Assembly: GCA_015847255.1 (NCBI GenBank)
Contig: JADLZK010007647.1
Location: forward strand, 310,001 to 374,000
Direction of reading: 5' to 3'
Length of the DNA stretch: 64,000 nt
From: Hyparrhenia diplandra
Lineage: Eukaryota; Streptophyta; Magnoliopsida; Poales; Poaceae
This document shows, in pieces, positions 11,758 to 23,029 of the stretch (the first letter of the stretch is position 1; each line of letters opens with the position of its first letter). The notes below the pieces were generated by a model, which saw only the letters and a program-made list of their open reading frames with translations, had not been told where the DNA came from and did no database searches. The translations under genes were made by a program, and so were the position numbers.

Positions 11758-12597
11758 TGCGCCTCTTTTAGTCCATTCGAACTTTCCCTTGGTCTTGATC
11801 AATTTGAAGAAAGGTAATCCTTTTTCTCCCGGTTTAGATATGAATGTGTTGAGTGCCGCCATGCACCCTGTGAGTTTTGGGACGTCCTTGGCGTTTACGG
11901 GTTGTCTCATCTCGTGATAGCTTTGATGCGCTTGAAGCTGGCTTCTATGCCTCTGCTCTTGACCAAGAACCCGGTAATTGTTCGATGGTACTCTAAAAAC
12001 GCATTTTGTTGGGTTGAGCTTCCACTTCCACTTCTTAAGGTTGTTGAAAGTCTCCTCCAAGTCTTGAATTAGAGTATCGGCTCCCTTGTTTTCACCACCA
12101 CGTCGTCCCACGTATGCTTCGGCGTTTTTGCCAATCTGCTCTCCCAAACAAGTGCGTATCGCTCTTTTGATACGTTGCTCGGCGTTCTTGATCCGAATGA
12201 CATTGTTTTATAGCGGTAGGCACCGAAGAAGGGGTGATAAAAGAGGTCTTGCTCTGATCTTCTTTTTTTGAGCGCTATCGGTGGTAGCTTTGAATAGCAA
12301 TCTAGGAATGATAATAGGGGCTGATCTCTTTGTGGAATCCACTATTTGGTCAATCCTTGGTAACCTAAATGGATCTTTTGGGCAATGCTTGTTCAGGGTC
12401 GGTGTAGTCTACACACATGCGCCGATTACGAGGTGTTCTTCTTTTTGTACGGAACCGGGTTAGCTAGCCAATACGGATGTAGGATTTTCTCTAATGAATC
12501 CGGTGCTGCGAGTAGTTTCGCGATCTCCTTTTTGATGGCTTCTTTCTTTTACGGTGAGAATCTCCTCGATCTTTGCTTGATGGGTTTGGATCCCATA
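11758..12597 (-). pseudogene. reverse transcriptase fragment of Tat-like copy 2
   Basis: The minus reading 11674-12147 contains GEQIGKNAEA, LEETFNNLKKWKWKLNPTKC and FISKPGEKGLPFFKLIKTKG. At the YVDD position (about 12102-12116) an extra G breaks the frame relative to copy 1. The fragment is cut on the left by the LTR of copy 1 and on the right by the Helitron. Confidence 0.75.
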
Positions 12598-14551
12598 TCT
12601 ATAACCCCTATAAAGAAGAACCCCACTAGGGGAGTTCTCTCAACATGCAGCTATGACACCTAAGCAGCCCCACCCACTCCTCTTTGTGATCTCCGCGTCG
12701 GCGAGGCGTTTCCGTCTGTGACCTCGGCGGCTGCCGTTCCGTCGCCTCCGCCACCATCGCGCGACCCGACCGTGCGCCCGGCTTCCCGTGCGCTGCGCCG
12801 TCTTCCCACGAGCTGATGCCTCAACTTCCCTGTAGTGCTCACATAAGAGGCGGAAGAGCCCGCAGAAGAGTGCTCGAATTGCGGTGTATACGGCGAGCGG
12901 CGCCCGGCACCCCCGGCTTCTGCCTCTCCCGGTTCGCTTCCTCCCGTTCGTGGCCTCGAGCTCCGTGACACGCCGTCGCCGCCAAGGCGCCTCGGAGAAG
13001 AGAGGGAGAGGGGCTGCTACCCACCGACCCAGCGCCACCCCCACCTGATCCCCCTGGCACCCGATCGGTACGACCCCTCCCTTGATTCGATCGGATTCGT
13101 CTGTGGAGCCCTAAACCCTAGGTTTGATTTGATCGTGGATTTTGGGGATTTTTGTTTAGGGTTTGATCGATGGTGTCAAAGCGGCGGTGCGCTCGTAGTG
13201 GATCGTGCATCTTCTCCGTCACCCCGTCGCAGTGGAGGAGGGGCGGTGTGCGGCAGCAGCGTCGGCGGTGTTGTCCCCGTCTGCTCTCCGCTCACCTAGG
13301 TACCCCAGGCAGTGTGCGGTGGTGCAGCCAAGGCGAGGGCATGGCGGCTGTTCGGTGCCGCGCGGTGCCAGTGCTACAGGCGGCAGCGAGATCTAGCGAG
13401 GTGGCTCGGGTGTATCTACATGGTGGCTCGATGCAGAACTGATGCAGATAAGTATTGTCAGTATTGTCATCCTGTACATCTCTAATGAATGGAATCTGAT
13501 GCATTTTGGTCCTTTTTAGCTCATAGTGTTTATCACAGTAAGACATGATTTTCAGTTTTCTAAGGCTGTGAGATCCCAATATCAAAGCTGAACCAACCAA
13601 CTTCATTCACAAGAGCGATTCAATATGTAAGTTATTTTCCTTTGTGCAGTTTTCAATTTTCTGGGAGGACATGAAGGGGTAGTATTCAGCATTCCAGGTT
13701 CCAACGCCTCAGGAATGGTTGCGTTCCAGGTTCCAACGACTCAAGAATTGTTGTTGCATTGTTGCTTGATCGAAGTGAAATTGCCACGCCACATGAGACT
13801 GCAGGTGAGAGCCATTAAATTTTACTAGGGTGCACTTGCAGTCAAGTAAAATGGCTGGACGAAGAATACGAAAATTTGTTTCCAGTTATTCTCTACAGAA
13901 GTATGTAAATGGTAAGATCAACTTGATGAATATTCATTGGAAGAGGGATAGTATTTTAACACTGCAATTGACCGTTATTTCTGTATTGTCTTCACTTTGG
14001 TCTAATTTTGTAACTGAATGAAATTGTTGAGTTCTACATTTAAATTATCTTGCGAAACTACATTTAAATTATTTCACCATGTCAATTCACTGCAAATGAA
14101 TGATTGTCACAGGTTTGGTTATCCTATGGACAGCAAGCCAATTGAAGTGCTCGTGGATACTTATGGATAGCAAGCCCATTGAAGTTCATAGGTACTCTGG
14201 TAGCTTACATAGAGCACGACAACCTATATGACAACTTCGTTGTAGCAAATGAACTGATTTTTCCATTGGATTTTTGGTCAATTTTATCAAGAACCTGCCC
14301 TCTTATATGGCAACTTTGTTGTTGCATTGTAAATTTCTTGGAGAGGTTAATACAGTCACTGAAAACATAGAGAAAATCCGTCAGTCTGATTAGTATAATG
14401 TTGTTCCATTTGCCATTCCATGCAACTGAGAATGTAATTAAGTATATGCATAAAGTCTTATGGCCATGTTCGTGTTTTTTTTCAAATTTAATTTTTATGC
14501 AATTAAATAAAATTTAGCTGCATACCCAGCAACAGCGGGGAAATTCTCTAG
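12598..14551 (+). mobile_element. Helitron (1954 bp, non-autonomous, gene-fragment carrying)
   Basis: It begins TCTATAACCCC and ends CTCTAG, with an imperfect hairpin (CCCAGC aaca GCGGGG) about ten bases upstream of the terminal CTAG. It is inserted between A and T with no target duplication, the hallmark of rolling-circle Helitrons. The flanks, joined, give the RT reading D-I-N-M-G-S-K-P-I-K of the host retroelement, which proves both boundaries. It encodes no RepHel protein. A GC-rich block (12650-13440), with an 'aaaccctagg' leader-like stretch, looks like a captured 5' UTR/first exon of a grass gene; the donor is not recognised. The AT-rich 3' two thirds holds short internal tandem duplications (13685-13755 and 14115-14195). 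Confidence 0.9.
12650..13442 (+). other. GC-rich captured gene fragment inside the Helitron
   Basis: This block has a strong GC jump relative to its surroundings. Open stretches exist on both strands (minus 12640-13060, plus 13170-13442), with low-complexity Arg/Gly/Ser-rich translations and no recognisable domain. The leader-like 'tcgatcggattcgtctgtgg' and 'ccctaaaccctagg' around 13090-13120 are typical of grass 5' UTR/intron 1 regions. I infer a captured first exon, strand uncertain. Confidence 0.4.
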
Positions 14552-17500
14552 TTGATATCAATTCTGTGCTCAGCCAGCTCCCTTGGAACGCCGGGCATAT
14601 CTGCCGGTTTCCAAGCAAATATATCTTTGTGTTGCCTTAGGAAGCTGGTGAGGCGAATTCCTATTTTGGAGATAAGTGAGAGCTGATGATCGCCGTCTTG
14701 GATGGATCACACTGCCTCAGAATCGATGTGCTTAACGTCGGCTTCTTCGGGGGGTACCAAGATTGCTTGTTTCTTGCACGGTATCTCGAGTTCCTCCGGA
14801 TTTGTCTCTGTGCCATTTGATTGACTTCTCTTTTCTCCAAGAATGTACCGGTCTTGTTCGCTATTTCAATGGCTTGGGACGTCGCACTTTCGAAAAGCCT
14901 TTTTGAGATCTCCTTTGATTGAAAGAACTCCAAATGGCGCGGTATCTTTAGCAATAGATACGGGTAGTGTGGAATAGCCATGAATTTTGCAATTGCCGGT
15001 CTTCCCATGATGGCATGATATGGTGACTCGAGATACGCTACCGAACTTGGCGTATTCCGTTCGGTAGTTTGAAGGTGTTCCGCAAGTGATGGTAGGGTGA
15101 CTTGTCCAATTGGTATTGCTGCTCGTCCGGGGACTATCCCGTAGAAAGGGGTCTTTGGAGGGAGCAATTAACCCCGAGAGGTCTAGTCCCATCTTGTCAG
15201 TGTCTCAAAGAATATGATGTTCAGCCCTGCACCTCCGTCGTCGGTACCTTGGTTCTTTGTTACTCCAGCTATGGTGGGTTCTATCACCAAGGGATCTGAT
15301 GCGGCGTTGCCTACACTTGTCCATTGATCCTCCCTTGTGAATTGTATCGGGTATTGGGACCAATTGAGGTAGTGCGGCGTTGCGGGTTCGCTGCCATGAT
15401 CGATCGTAGTGCTAGCTTGTCTTGTCTCTTGCTCTTTGATCCGGGAACTCAGGAGAATATGACGTTTAGAGATCTTGTTGCTTTCTCGAAAGTCCCCTGT
15501 CTTTTGTCCGTTGTTGTCTTCTCCTTTTTCGTCTTTGGCCGTGCCCTTTCTTATTTGAATCTCTTCCTTTATATCTTTCCCCGGAAGGTCGTGCAGTTTC
15601 GAGCGTATGATGAGCTCGGGATGAAAGGCGCAAGGCAAGTCTTCTAGTTTGATGTTGTCTTTCTTTGTGCCGTTGCCCTTGTTGCCGTTGTACTTTGGTT
15701 TGTATGGCTTCTTTGGTTTTTTTCGCAAACGCGACTGTGTTAATACGGTCCTCGCTTCTTGTATTCTTTGAGAGTTGTTCGTTCTTTCTTCGGGCCTTCC
15801 GTGTTCTTTCTCTCAGGGAAGCGATCACGGGTTCTTTCTTCGGCTCCGATCATTTTCTCAACGGTGAGCTTGAAGCGTTCGTTGGTCCTCGGGTTGTCTT
15901 TGTAGAAGTCTCGAGAATTGCCACCTTTGAGAGATTCCATTGCCGAACGCATCCACCACTTCTCTTTACGTGATGTCATGCACGGGATCTCATCTCGCCA
16001 AATCTTCGATAGTAATCTCTCAAGGATTCTCGGCTTACGCTTGAGGCTCTTTAATTCGGGCCTGCGTGATGGGATGGGTGATGATTCTGCCGAAGTTATT
16101 GCAAAATACTTTCTACAAATCTTCCCAAAGTATTCTATTGAGCCCTCTTCGATCTTGTCGAACCATTGGAGCGATGAGAGCTTCTAGGGCCATGGGGAAA
16201 ACGGCTTTTGCGTCATCATCTCCTCCGGCCCGACTCAATGGATTGTGAGTAGACTTCGAGCCATTGCTTGGGCTCTGCTTTTCCCATCGTATTTTGAGTG
16301 ATTTGAAGGTTTGAACTTTGGGGGGGTAGTTTGACTCCTTGTAGTCTTTACTGCTTGAAGCAAGGGAATCTGTCATAGCCCCTGTTGTCCTCCCTTCGAT
16401 TTGTCACGAGGATCTTGCCCCTTGTGTCGGGGGTTCTTGCGGGTCTATATGTGGACTCGCGACTTCTTCGATGTCGGTTTGGTCTTGGGGTGAGATTAGC
16501 CCTCGGGGGTCTACGGTTTCCTCCATCCCTCAGGAGCCGCCTTGAGTTTACGGGTTCTCGGCGTGCCCAACCTCTCGAAGACATTAGACCCGACTTCTTT
16601 GTATGTGCGAGTTGTTTGCCTTATTTGTGACTGGCGGGATCTCTTTCTTGGGTGGCTTTGGAAGCGCTTCCTTGATGAGCCTCTCCTCGTCATTTAGGTT
16701 TAAAGCGGTCTTGAGGCGTTCAATCAACTCTTGTATCTTTCCGTGTGTTGTCTAATGGTCATCTTGACTTCCTTTCAGATTTCATCTTCTCATATTCGCT
16801 TGCCAGTCGGCTTGGTATTTGTTCGGGCTTGTTTGCGCTTGCTTGCTCTGTCTCGGCGTCCTCCCTTTAGCTTGTTTCTTCTTAGCCTTGAATGGCTATT
16901 TGGTCTTCTCCTTCGTCTTCTTGGGTTCTTTCGTCCCGCGAGATGTTTGATAGACCTTCGTCGGTGGACGATGTCGGGGGCATCCGGAGGGTTAAGCGGT
17001 GTCGCGGGCTCTTGCTATCACCAAGATTTCGTTGGGATCATGAGCCTTTGGACGCCACTCCTTCCGTCGAGGGGAAGATTAGGTAAGCTTGCCATCCACT
17101 CGCCTGCTTGCCGTTTCTTGACGTTCGGTCTTTGTGAGGGTTCTAGGCGGTGGATGATGCACTCCTCCGGCGTCCTTGTTAGGGGCCGAGTCCTCGTTCT
17201 TGGCGCCCTTCAAAGGAATCTCCATCTTTCTTTTGAAAGTTGTCTTGATACACCTTGTATGTGTGAATGCGGCATTACGTAGTCCCGTTGGGAATTGGTA
17301 AGGTAACCTAGGTTGATACCAGATTTTGTCTCGGTTTCGCCTTCTTTCTCCGAGTCGGGGGTAGCCTTTCTTGAAAAAATTCTTTTCGAACCGATCCCGG
17401 TTCCTTGTGCGAGCGGAGTAGAATTACCGCTTCGAGTTGCCTTCTGAGTCCGCCTTTGAACCTTGGATGACTCCCTTTCCGAGTACTTTTCGGTTTCAGG

Positions 17501-17770
17501 TCTTGCGGCGTAGTCCTCGAATCGGTGTCGAGCTTGTTCTCCGTTCCGAGGTGATGTCGGCGGCGTCAAGCGCTTTCGAGCTTCACGACGAGTTACGATT
17601 CTCGGCCTTGGATTTCTCGATGATGTAACCCCGAGTCTTGCCGTCGTCGTCGATCTCGCAAGTCCATGATCCGAAGATGATCGTATTTTTCGTCGTCGAG
17701 CCCATGATGTCGTGGTCCGCCCGAACTCTCGTGCTGAAATTCGGCGAGACCCCTACAGCGGGCGCGCGCG
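14552..17770 (-). pseudogene. gag-pro (and start of RT) of Tat-like copy 2, frameshifted
   Basis: Minus-strand pieces are 14661-15167 (protease and the region after it, including FYGIVPGRAAIPIGQVTLPSL and AIMGRPAIAKFMAIP), 15183-15728 (GAGLNIIF active-site area, FHPELIIRSKLHDLPGK histidine-rich tail of gag), 15740-16376 (capsid-like core) and 17210-17569 (N-terminal gag). Frames change repeatedly at positions where copies 1 and 3 have one base more or less. Confidence 0.75.
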
Positions 17771-17771
17771 C

Positions 17772-18298
17772 CATCGATGTTTTGACCGAGAGCCCGCCAC
17801 GGGGTGAGCCGGGCGGCTTTTTGTTCGGGCCTCGATGAACCTGGAGTCCGGCGGTTTGTTGCGCGATTGACATGGAAACGGGGTTTTTATCTTTGGTTCG
17901 GGCCCTCGATCCTTGATCGAGTAAAGACCTTTACATCCGGTCGGCGTGAGCTGTTTTTTGATTGATGGGGTCAACCGAGGATCGGTTGAAAGGTTTACTG
18001 ACACTTGATGTGTTCAAGTTGCGCTCTCCTCTACGTGGTGCTCTTTGGCCGCCATTTATACTTCAAGGGGCCAAAGAGCTTTGCTACGGACCTAGTCGGA
18101 TCTGAGAGAGGGTTGTCCGTCGAGGATTCGAACACCCGGACTCTAAACATGGTAATCGACTAGAGTTCTATCTCGATTACAATGTAAGTCTACCGTAGCT
18201 ATGCTTCCATTGCCTTACGGGAATTGTTTGTGGCCTTGAGCTGGGATAGAATCCTGCGAACAACTCTCACGGAGTCCTAAGGTGATCCCCGTATCCAC
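17772..18298 (-). repeat. 5' LTR of Tat-like copy 2 (about 527 bp)
   Basis: Homologous along its length to 11236-11757 and 21289-21812. It starts GTGGATACGGGG on minus (first T missing at the junction) and abuts the protease region of copy 3 at 18299. Confidence 0.8.
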
Positions 18299-19276
18299 GG
18301 GTACCAAGGCTGCTTGTTTCTTGGCTGGTATCTCGAGCTCCTCCGGATTTGTCTCCTGTGCCATTTGATGGACTTCTCTTTTCTCCAAGAGTATTCCAGT
18401 CTTGTTTGCTATTTCGATGGCTTGGACGTCACACTCGAAAGCCTTCTTGAGGTCTCCTTTGATTGAAAGAACCCCAAATGGCGCCGGCATCTTTAGGAAT
18501 AGATACGGGTAGTGTGGAATAGCCATGAATTTTGCAATTGCTGGTCTTCCCATGATGGCATGATATGGTGACTCGAGATCTGCTACTTCGAACTTGATGT
18601 ATTCTGTTTGGTAGTTTGATGGCATCCCAAAAGTAACTGGCAGGGTAACTTGCCCAATTAGTATCGTTGCTCGTCCAGGAACTATCCCATAGAAAGGGGT
18701 GCTGGAGGGAGCAATCAATCCTGAAAGGTTTAGCCCCATCTCGTCTAGTGTCTCTGAGAATATGATGTTCAGCCCTGCACCTCCGTCGATCAGTACCTTG
18801 GTCACTGTTACTCCAGCTATGGTGGGTTCTATCACCAAGGGATACAGGCCGGCGTTGCCTACACTTGTCCATTGATCCTCTCTCGTGAATTGAATCGGAT
18901 ATTGGGACCAATTGAGGTAGCGTGGCGTTGCGGGCTCTGCTGCCATGATCGATCGTAGTGCTAGCTTGTCTTGCCTCTTGCTCTTTGATCCAGGAACTCC
19001 AGAGAATATGACGTTTAGAGACCTTGTCGCCTTTTGGAAGTCTCCTGTCTTTTGTCCGTCGTTGTTTCCTCCTTTGTTTTCTTGGTCGTCCCTTTTCTGC
19101 GCTGAATCTCTCCCTTTATATCTCTCCTGGAAGGTCGTGCAGTTTCCGAGCGTGTGATGAGCTCCGGGATGGAAAACGCAAGGCAGTTCTTCTAGCTTGA
19201 TGTGGTCTTTGCTGTTGTCGTTGCCTTTGTTGTTGTTGTACTTCTGTTTGTATGGCTTCTTTGGCTTTTCAAGCAA
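18215..19276 (-). pseudogene. gag C-terminus plus protease ORF of Tat-like copy 3 (353 codons), chimeric end
   Basis: An uninterrupted frame covers the gag tail (LEKPKKPYKQKYNNNKGN, FHPGAHHTLGNC), a spacer, and an aspartic protease with the active site VLIDGGAGLNIIF near residues 157-170, followed by MGLNLSGLIAPSSTPFYGIV and AIMGRPAIAKFMAIP. Asp in the DGG triad is the catalytic residue of this protease class. The last ~28 codons (from 18298 down to 18215) come from the LTR of copy 2, so the C-terminus is a junction artefact and the RT that should follow is missing. Confidence 0.8.
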
Positions 19277-21285
19277 ACGCGACGTGTTGTCGGCCCTCGC
19301 TTCTTGTATTGCTGAGAGTCGTTCTGCTCTTTCTTCGGGCCTTCCGTGTTCTTTCTCTCGGGAAGGCGATCACGGGTTCTTTCTTCGGTGCCGATCATCT
19401 TTTCGACGGTGAGCTTGAATTGTTCGTTGGTCCTCGGGTTGTCCTTGTAGAAGTCCGAGAATCGCCATCTCTGAGAGATTCCATTACCGAACGCATCCAC
19501 CACTTCTCTTTCCGTGATGTCATGCACAGGATCTCATCTCGCCAAATCTTCGATAGTAATCTCTTAAGGATTCTCACGGCTTACGCTTGAGGCTCTTCAA
19601 TTACGCCTGTGTTATAGGATGAGTGATGATTTCTGCGAAGTTGTTGCAAAATGCTTTCGCAAATCTTCCCGGTAGCTTATTGAGCCTTCTTCGATCTTGT
19701 CGAACCATTGGGCGGTAGAGCTTCTAGAGCCATGGGAAAGAAGGCGGCTTTTGCGTCGTCATTTCCTCCGGCCAGCTCAATGGATTGTGAGTAGACTCGA
19801 GCCATTGCTTGGGCTCTGTTTTCCCATCGTATTTTGAGTGATTTGAAGGTTTGAACTTTGGCGGTAGCTTGACTTCTTGCAATCTTTTCTGCGAAGCAAG
19901 GGAATCTGTCGTAGCCCCCATCGTTCTTCCTTCGATTTGCCACGAGGATCTTGTTCCTCTCGTCGGGGTTCTTGCGTGGTCTGTATAAGGACTCGCGACT
20001 TCTTCGTCTGCGGCTTGGTCTCGGGGTGAGATTATCCCTCGGGGTCTCGGTTTCTACCATCCCAGGGGGTCGCCTTGAGTTTACGGAATTCTCGGCGTGC
20101 CCAACCTTTCAAAGGCGTTAGACCCGACTTCTTTGTATGTTTGAGTTGTTTACCTTTGATTTTGTGACCTAGCGGGATCTCTTTCTTGGATGGCTCTGAA
20201 GCACTTCCTTGATGAGCCTCTCCTCGTCATTTAGGTTTGAAGCGGTCTTGAGCGTTCAACCAACTCTTGTATCTTTTAGATGCGTCGTCGATGGTCGTCT
20301 TGGCTTCTCTTTTCGGACTTCATCTTCTCATATTCACGTAGATCGGCGGTACTTGTTCCGGGCTTGTTTGCGCTTGCTCGCTCGCTCTGTCTCGGCGTCC
20401 TCCCTTGGCTTGTTTCTCCTTAGCCTTGAATGACGTTGGTCTTCCCCTTTGTCTTCTTGGGTTCTTTCGTCCGCCGAGATGTTTGATAGGCCTTCGTCCG
20501 TGGACGATGTCGGGGGCATCACGGAGGGTTAAGCGGCGTCGCGGGCTCTTGCTATCACCAAGATTTCATTGGGAACATGAGCCTTTGGACGCCCTCCTTC
20601 CGTCCGGGGAAGATTCGCCGCTTGCCATCCCCGTCCATCGTCGTTCCTTGACGTTCAACCTTTGTGAGGGTTCTAGGCCGGTGGGCGATGCATTCCTCCG
20701 GCGTCCTCGTTAGGATGAGCCCTCGTTGCGGCGCCCTTCAAAGGAATCTCGGCTTTCTTTTTTGAAAGTTGTCTTGATACACCTTGTATGAGCGAACGGC
20801 ATTGCGTAGTCCGTTGGGAATTGGAAGGGCAATTTGACCGATACCCGGATTTGCCTGCGGTTTCGCCCTCTTTCTCGAGTCGAGGGGTAGCCTTTGTTGA
20901 AAAAAAATTCTTCTCGAATTGATTTCGGTTGCCTTGTCTCGAGCGGAGTAGGAGTATAACCGAGCCGTCTTGAGTCCGTCTTTGAACCTTGGATGTCTTC
21001 CTTTCCCGAGTTCGCTTTGGTTGCGGGTCTGCGGCGTAGTTCTCGAGTTGGCGTCGAGCTTGTTCTCCGTTTACGAGGCGATGCGGTGGCGTCGCACCGC
21101 TCGAGCTTCTCGAGTTCGATTCTCCGGTCTTGGATTCCTCGATGATGTAGCCGAGTCTTGCCATCGTCGTCGATCTCGCAAGCCCATGATCCGAAGGCGA
21201 TCGTTTTTTCGTCGGCGAGCCCATGATGTCGTGGTCCGCCCGAACTCGTCTTTGAAATTCGGCGAGCCCCTACTGCGCGGCGCCC
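19192..21285 (-). pseudogene. gag of Tat-like copy 3, frameshifted
   Basis: Segments on minus: 20673-21224 (basic N-terminus with FEKNFFSTKATP), 19677-20060 (core with WENRAQAMARVYSQSIELAG and FFPMALEAL), 19192-19527 (VVDAFGNGISQRW, FYKDNPRTNEQFKLTVEKM, ending in a charged linker). The order matches the usual matrix-capsid-nucleocapsid layout. Several frameshifts remain, but fewer than in copies 1 and 2. Confidence 0.75.
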
Positions 21286-21288
21286 ATT

Positions 21289-21812
21289 TGTCGATGTTTT
21301 ACGACCGAGAGCCCGCCCGCGGGGGTGAACCGGGCGGTTTGTTCAGCCTCGATGAACCGGAGTCCGGCGGTTTGTTCGCTAGATTGACATAGAGACCGGG
21401 GTTTTTATACTGGTTCGGGCCCTCGATCCGTGATCGAGTAAAGACCTTACGCCCGGTCGGCGTGAGCCTGTTTTTTTTATTGATGGGGTCAACCGAGAAT
21501 CGGTTGTAAGGTTTATAGCACTTGAGGTGTTTCAAGTTGCGCCCCCCACAGGTGCCCTTTGGCCGCCTTTTATAGTTCAAGGGGCCAAAGAGCTTACTAC
21601 GGTCTTAGTCGGATCTGAGAGAGAGGGTTGTCCGGCGAGGATTCGAACACCCCAACTCCAAACATGGTAATCCGACTAGAGTTCTATCGATTACATAACG
21701 TAAGTCTTCCGTAGCTATGCTTCCATTGCCTTCGGGAGTTGTTTGTGGCCGCAGCTAGGATAGAATCTGCGCGAACAACTCGGTAGAATCCTTTGGTGAT
21801 CCCGTATCCACA
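21289..21812 (-). repeat. 5' LTR of Tat-like copy 3 (524 bp)
   Basis: On minus it runs from TGTGGATACGGGATCACC to ACATCGACA, followed by AATGGGCGCCG, a PBS-like sequence. This copy best preserves the LTR/PBS boundary of the family. Confidence 0.8.
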
Positions 21813-22190
21813 GTGACCAGCTGGCCGCATGGCAAGAAAAGTTACCCACCAAGCTCCTGCAGCACCCCTAAACTGTTGAGCTGCAAAATGGGGCTTCTGA
21901 TAGGTGGTAAACTCCATGAGCTCAAACTTTTGCTCCATAGTACGGAGCCAATCATCTGCCTCCAATGGTTCATTTGCTCTCGAAAAGATTGGGGGCTTAG
22001 TGTCAGTGAAATCAGGGTATGAATTTTCCTTTTTTATTGTTCCGACGACCATGATTATCGACTACCATTCTCGACTATTCATTGCCACTTCTCGCATTAA
22101 GTTTACTATTTTCGATAGTGGCTTGGACCAAAGCTGCTATGGCATCGGTCAAAGTTAACGAGGGACTGTGGTGGGCCGGGAGCAACAGCC
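21813..22190 (-). pseudogene. gag of Tekay-like chromovirus, truncated
   Basis: The minus reading (21684-22052 in the main frame) has FTDTKPPIFSRANEPLEADD, then WLRTMEQKFELMEF, HFAAQQFRGAAGAWW and TFLAMRPAGH, the classical retrotransposon gag domain of grass chromoviruses. A preceding piece (about 22060-22190) is in another frame (PGPPQSLVN and a TDAIAAL-like stretch). Homology ends at 21813, where codons continue into the LTR of Tat-like copy 3. Confidence 0.8.
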
Positions 22191-22401
22191 CCTGAGCTAC
22201 TAGCATTGGATTGAGGCAGACATTTACAAACAAACCGATTTTTATTCATTAGTTTACATATAACTTTCTAAAAGGTTACAGCAACACACCAAACCGGTTC
22301 ATTTATTTATTAAACAATCCTGCACTAAGCAGGACCATCCAACCCACTAAGTTTTACATACTCTTATTATCTAACATATCTTACAACATCCTCACAACCG
22401 C

Positions 22402-23029
22402 TCAAACATCATTCTCACCGCCCCGGTAGTGCTCTGTCTCCTCTGGTTCTTCTTCTTCTTCACCATCGCTAGGTGGTGCTATCTCCCTCATTTCCCGCTT
22501 CTTCCTCATTCTCATTTTCAACAACACCTCCATTATCCTCAACATCTCCATACTGGTGGTTCTGATGGATGGCTTCATGTAAATTTGCATTATAGGCTTC
22601 CAAACCTTGCACCTGAACTTCTAGGGCATGAATACGCTGTATGGCTAGTATCATGTCTTGCCTTTCAAACTCCCTCTCGTGGAGTACATTAAATAAAACT
22701 TGACGACATTCTTCATAATCCAAATCACGTCGTTCCACTTCACCTTGCGGATCACCAATCTGTAAGGTAGCATCCTCATTGGTTACGGTAGCTTTCGTCA
22801 ACTCTTGTTGAGCCTTCCTACTTCAGCTTGGAGAAAAACAATCTGTGAAGTACCCTCTTCTCTAGCTCTGTTTGCTTCCGCCAATTCTCTGGTAAGCCTT
22901 TGTATCTCAGCTGATAAATTAGGCCTACTAGTGTCGCCGCTAGCACCATCATGTCTTGGAGCAAGTTGGTGTCGAGGAACTCCTTTGGGTCCTGTCTTCT
23001 TTGTTGGGGTCAATTTTAGTACGGGCCAT
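22402..23029 (-). pseudogene. upstream ORF of Tekay-like element with a histone-H3-tail-like N-terminus and coiled-coil body
   Basis: An ATG at 23029-23027 opens M-ARTK. After one extra A in an AAAA run the frame continues LTPTKKTGPKG and VPRHQLAPRH. This lines up with the H3 N-terminus (ARTK, then T, K9, TG, K14, PR, QLA), with one inserted residue after K14. Next comes a heptad-rich stretch (LSAEIQRLTRELAEANRARE) predicted to be coiled coil. A second frameshift near 22800 leads into TKATVTNEDATLQIG, a further helical part and an acidic tail (EEEEEPEE) to the stop at 22402. The ORF lies between the PBS and gag. Function unknown; the H3 likeness is an observation, not a proven homology. Confidence 0.5.

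Larger units (their letters stand above)
11758..18298 (-). mobile_element. Tat-like retrotransposon, copy 2 (5' LTR to RT), split by a Helitron
   Basis: The element runs on minus from its LTR (18298-17772) through gag and protease to the middle of RT at 11758, where the LTR of copy 1 begins. 11758-12597 corresponds to 7200-8030 of copy 1, and 14552 onwards resumes at the copy 1 equivalent of 8031. The 1954 bp between is a Helitron. Apart from small indels, copies 1 and 2 are close to identical over long stretches, so they are recent relatives. Confidence 0.85.
18299..21812 (-). mobile_element. Tat-like retrotransposon, copy 3 (5' LTR to protease)
   Basis: From its LTR (21812-21289) it runs through gag into the region just after protease, where the LTR of copy 2 begins (18298). 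The longest open frame of the three copies lies here. The right end abuts the gag of a different, Tekay-like element, so copy 3 is read as an insertion into that gag. Confidence 0.85.
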
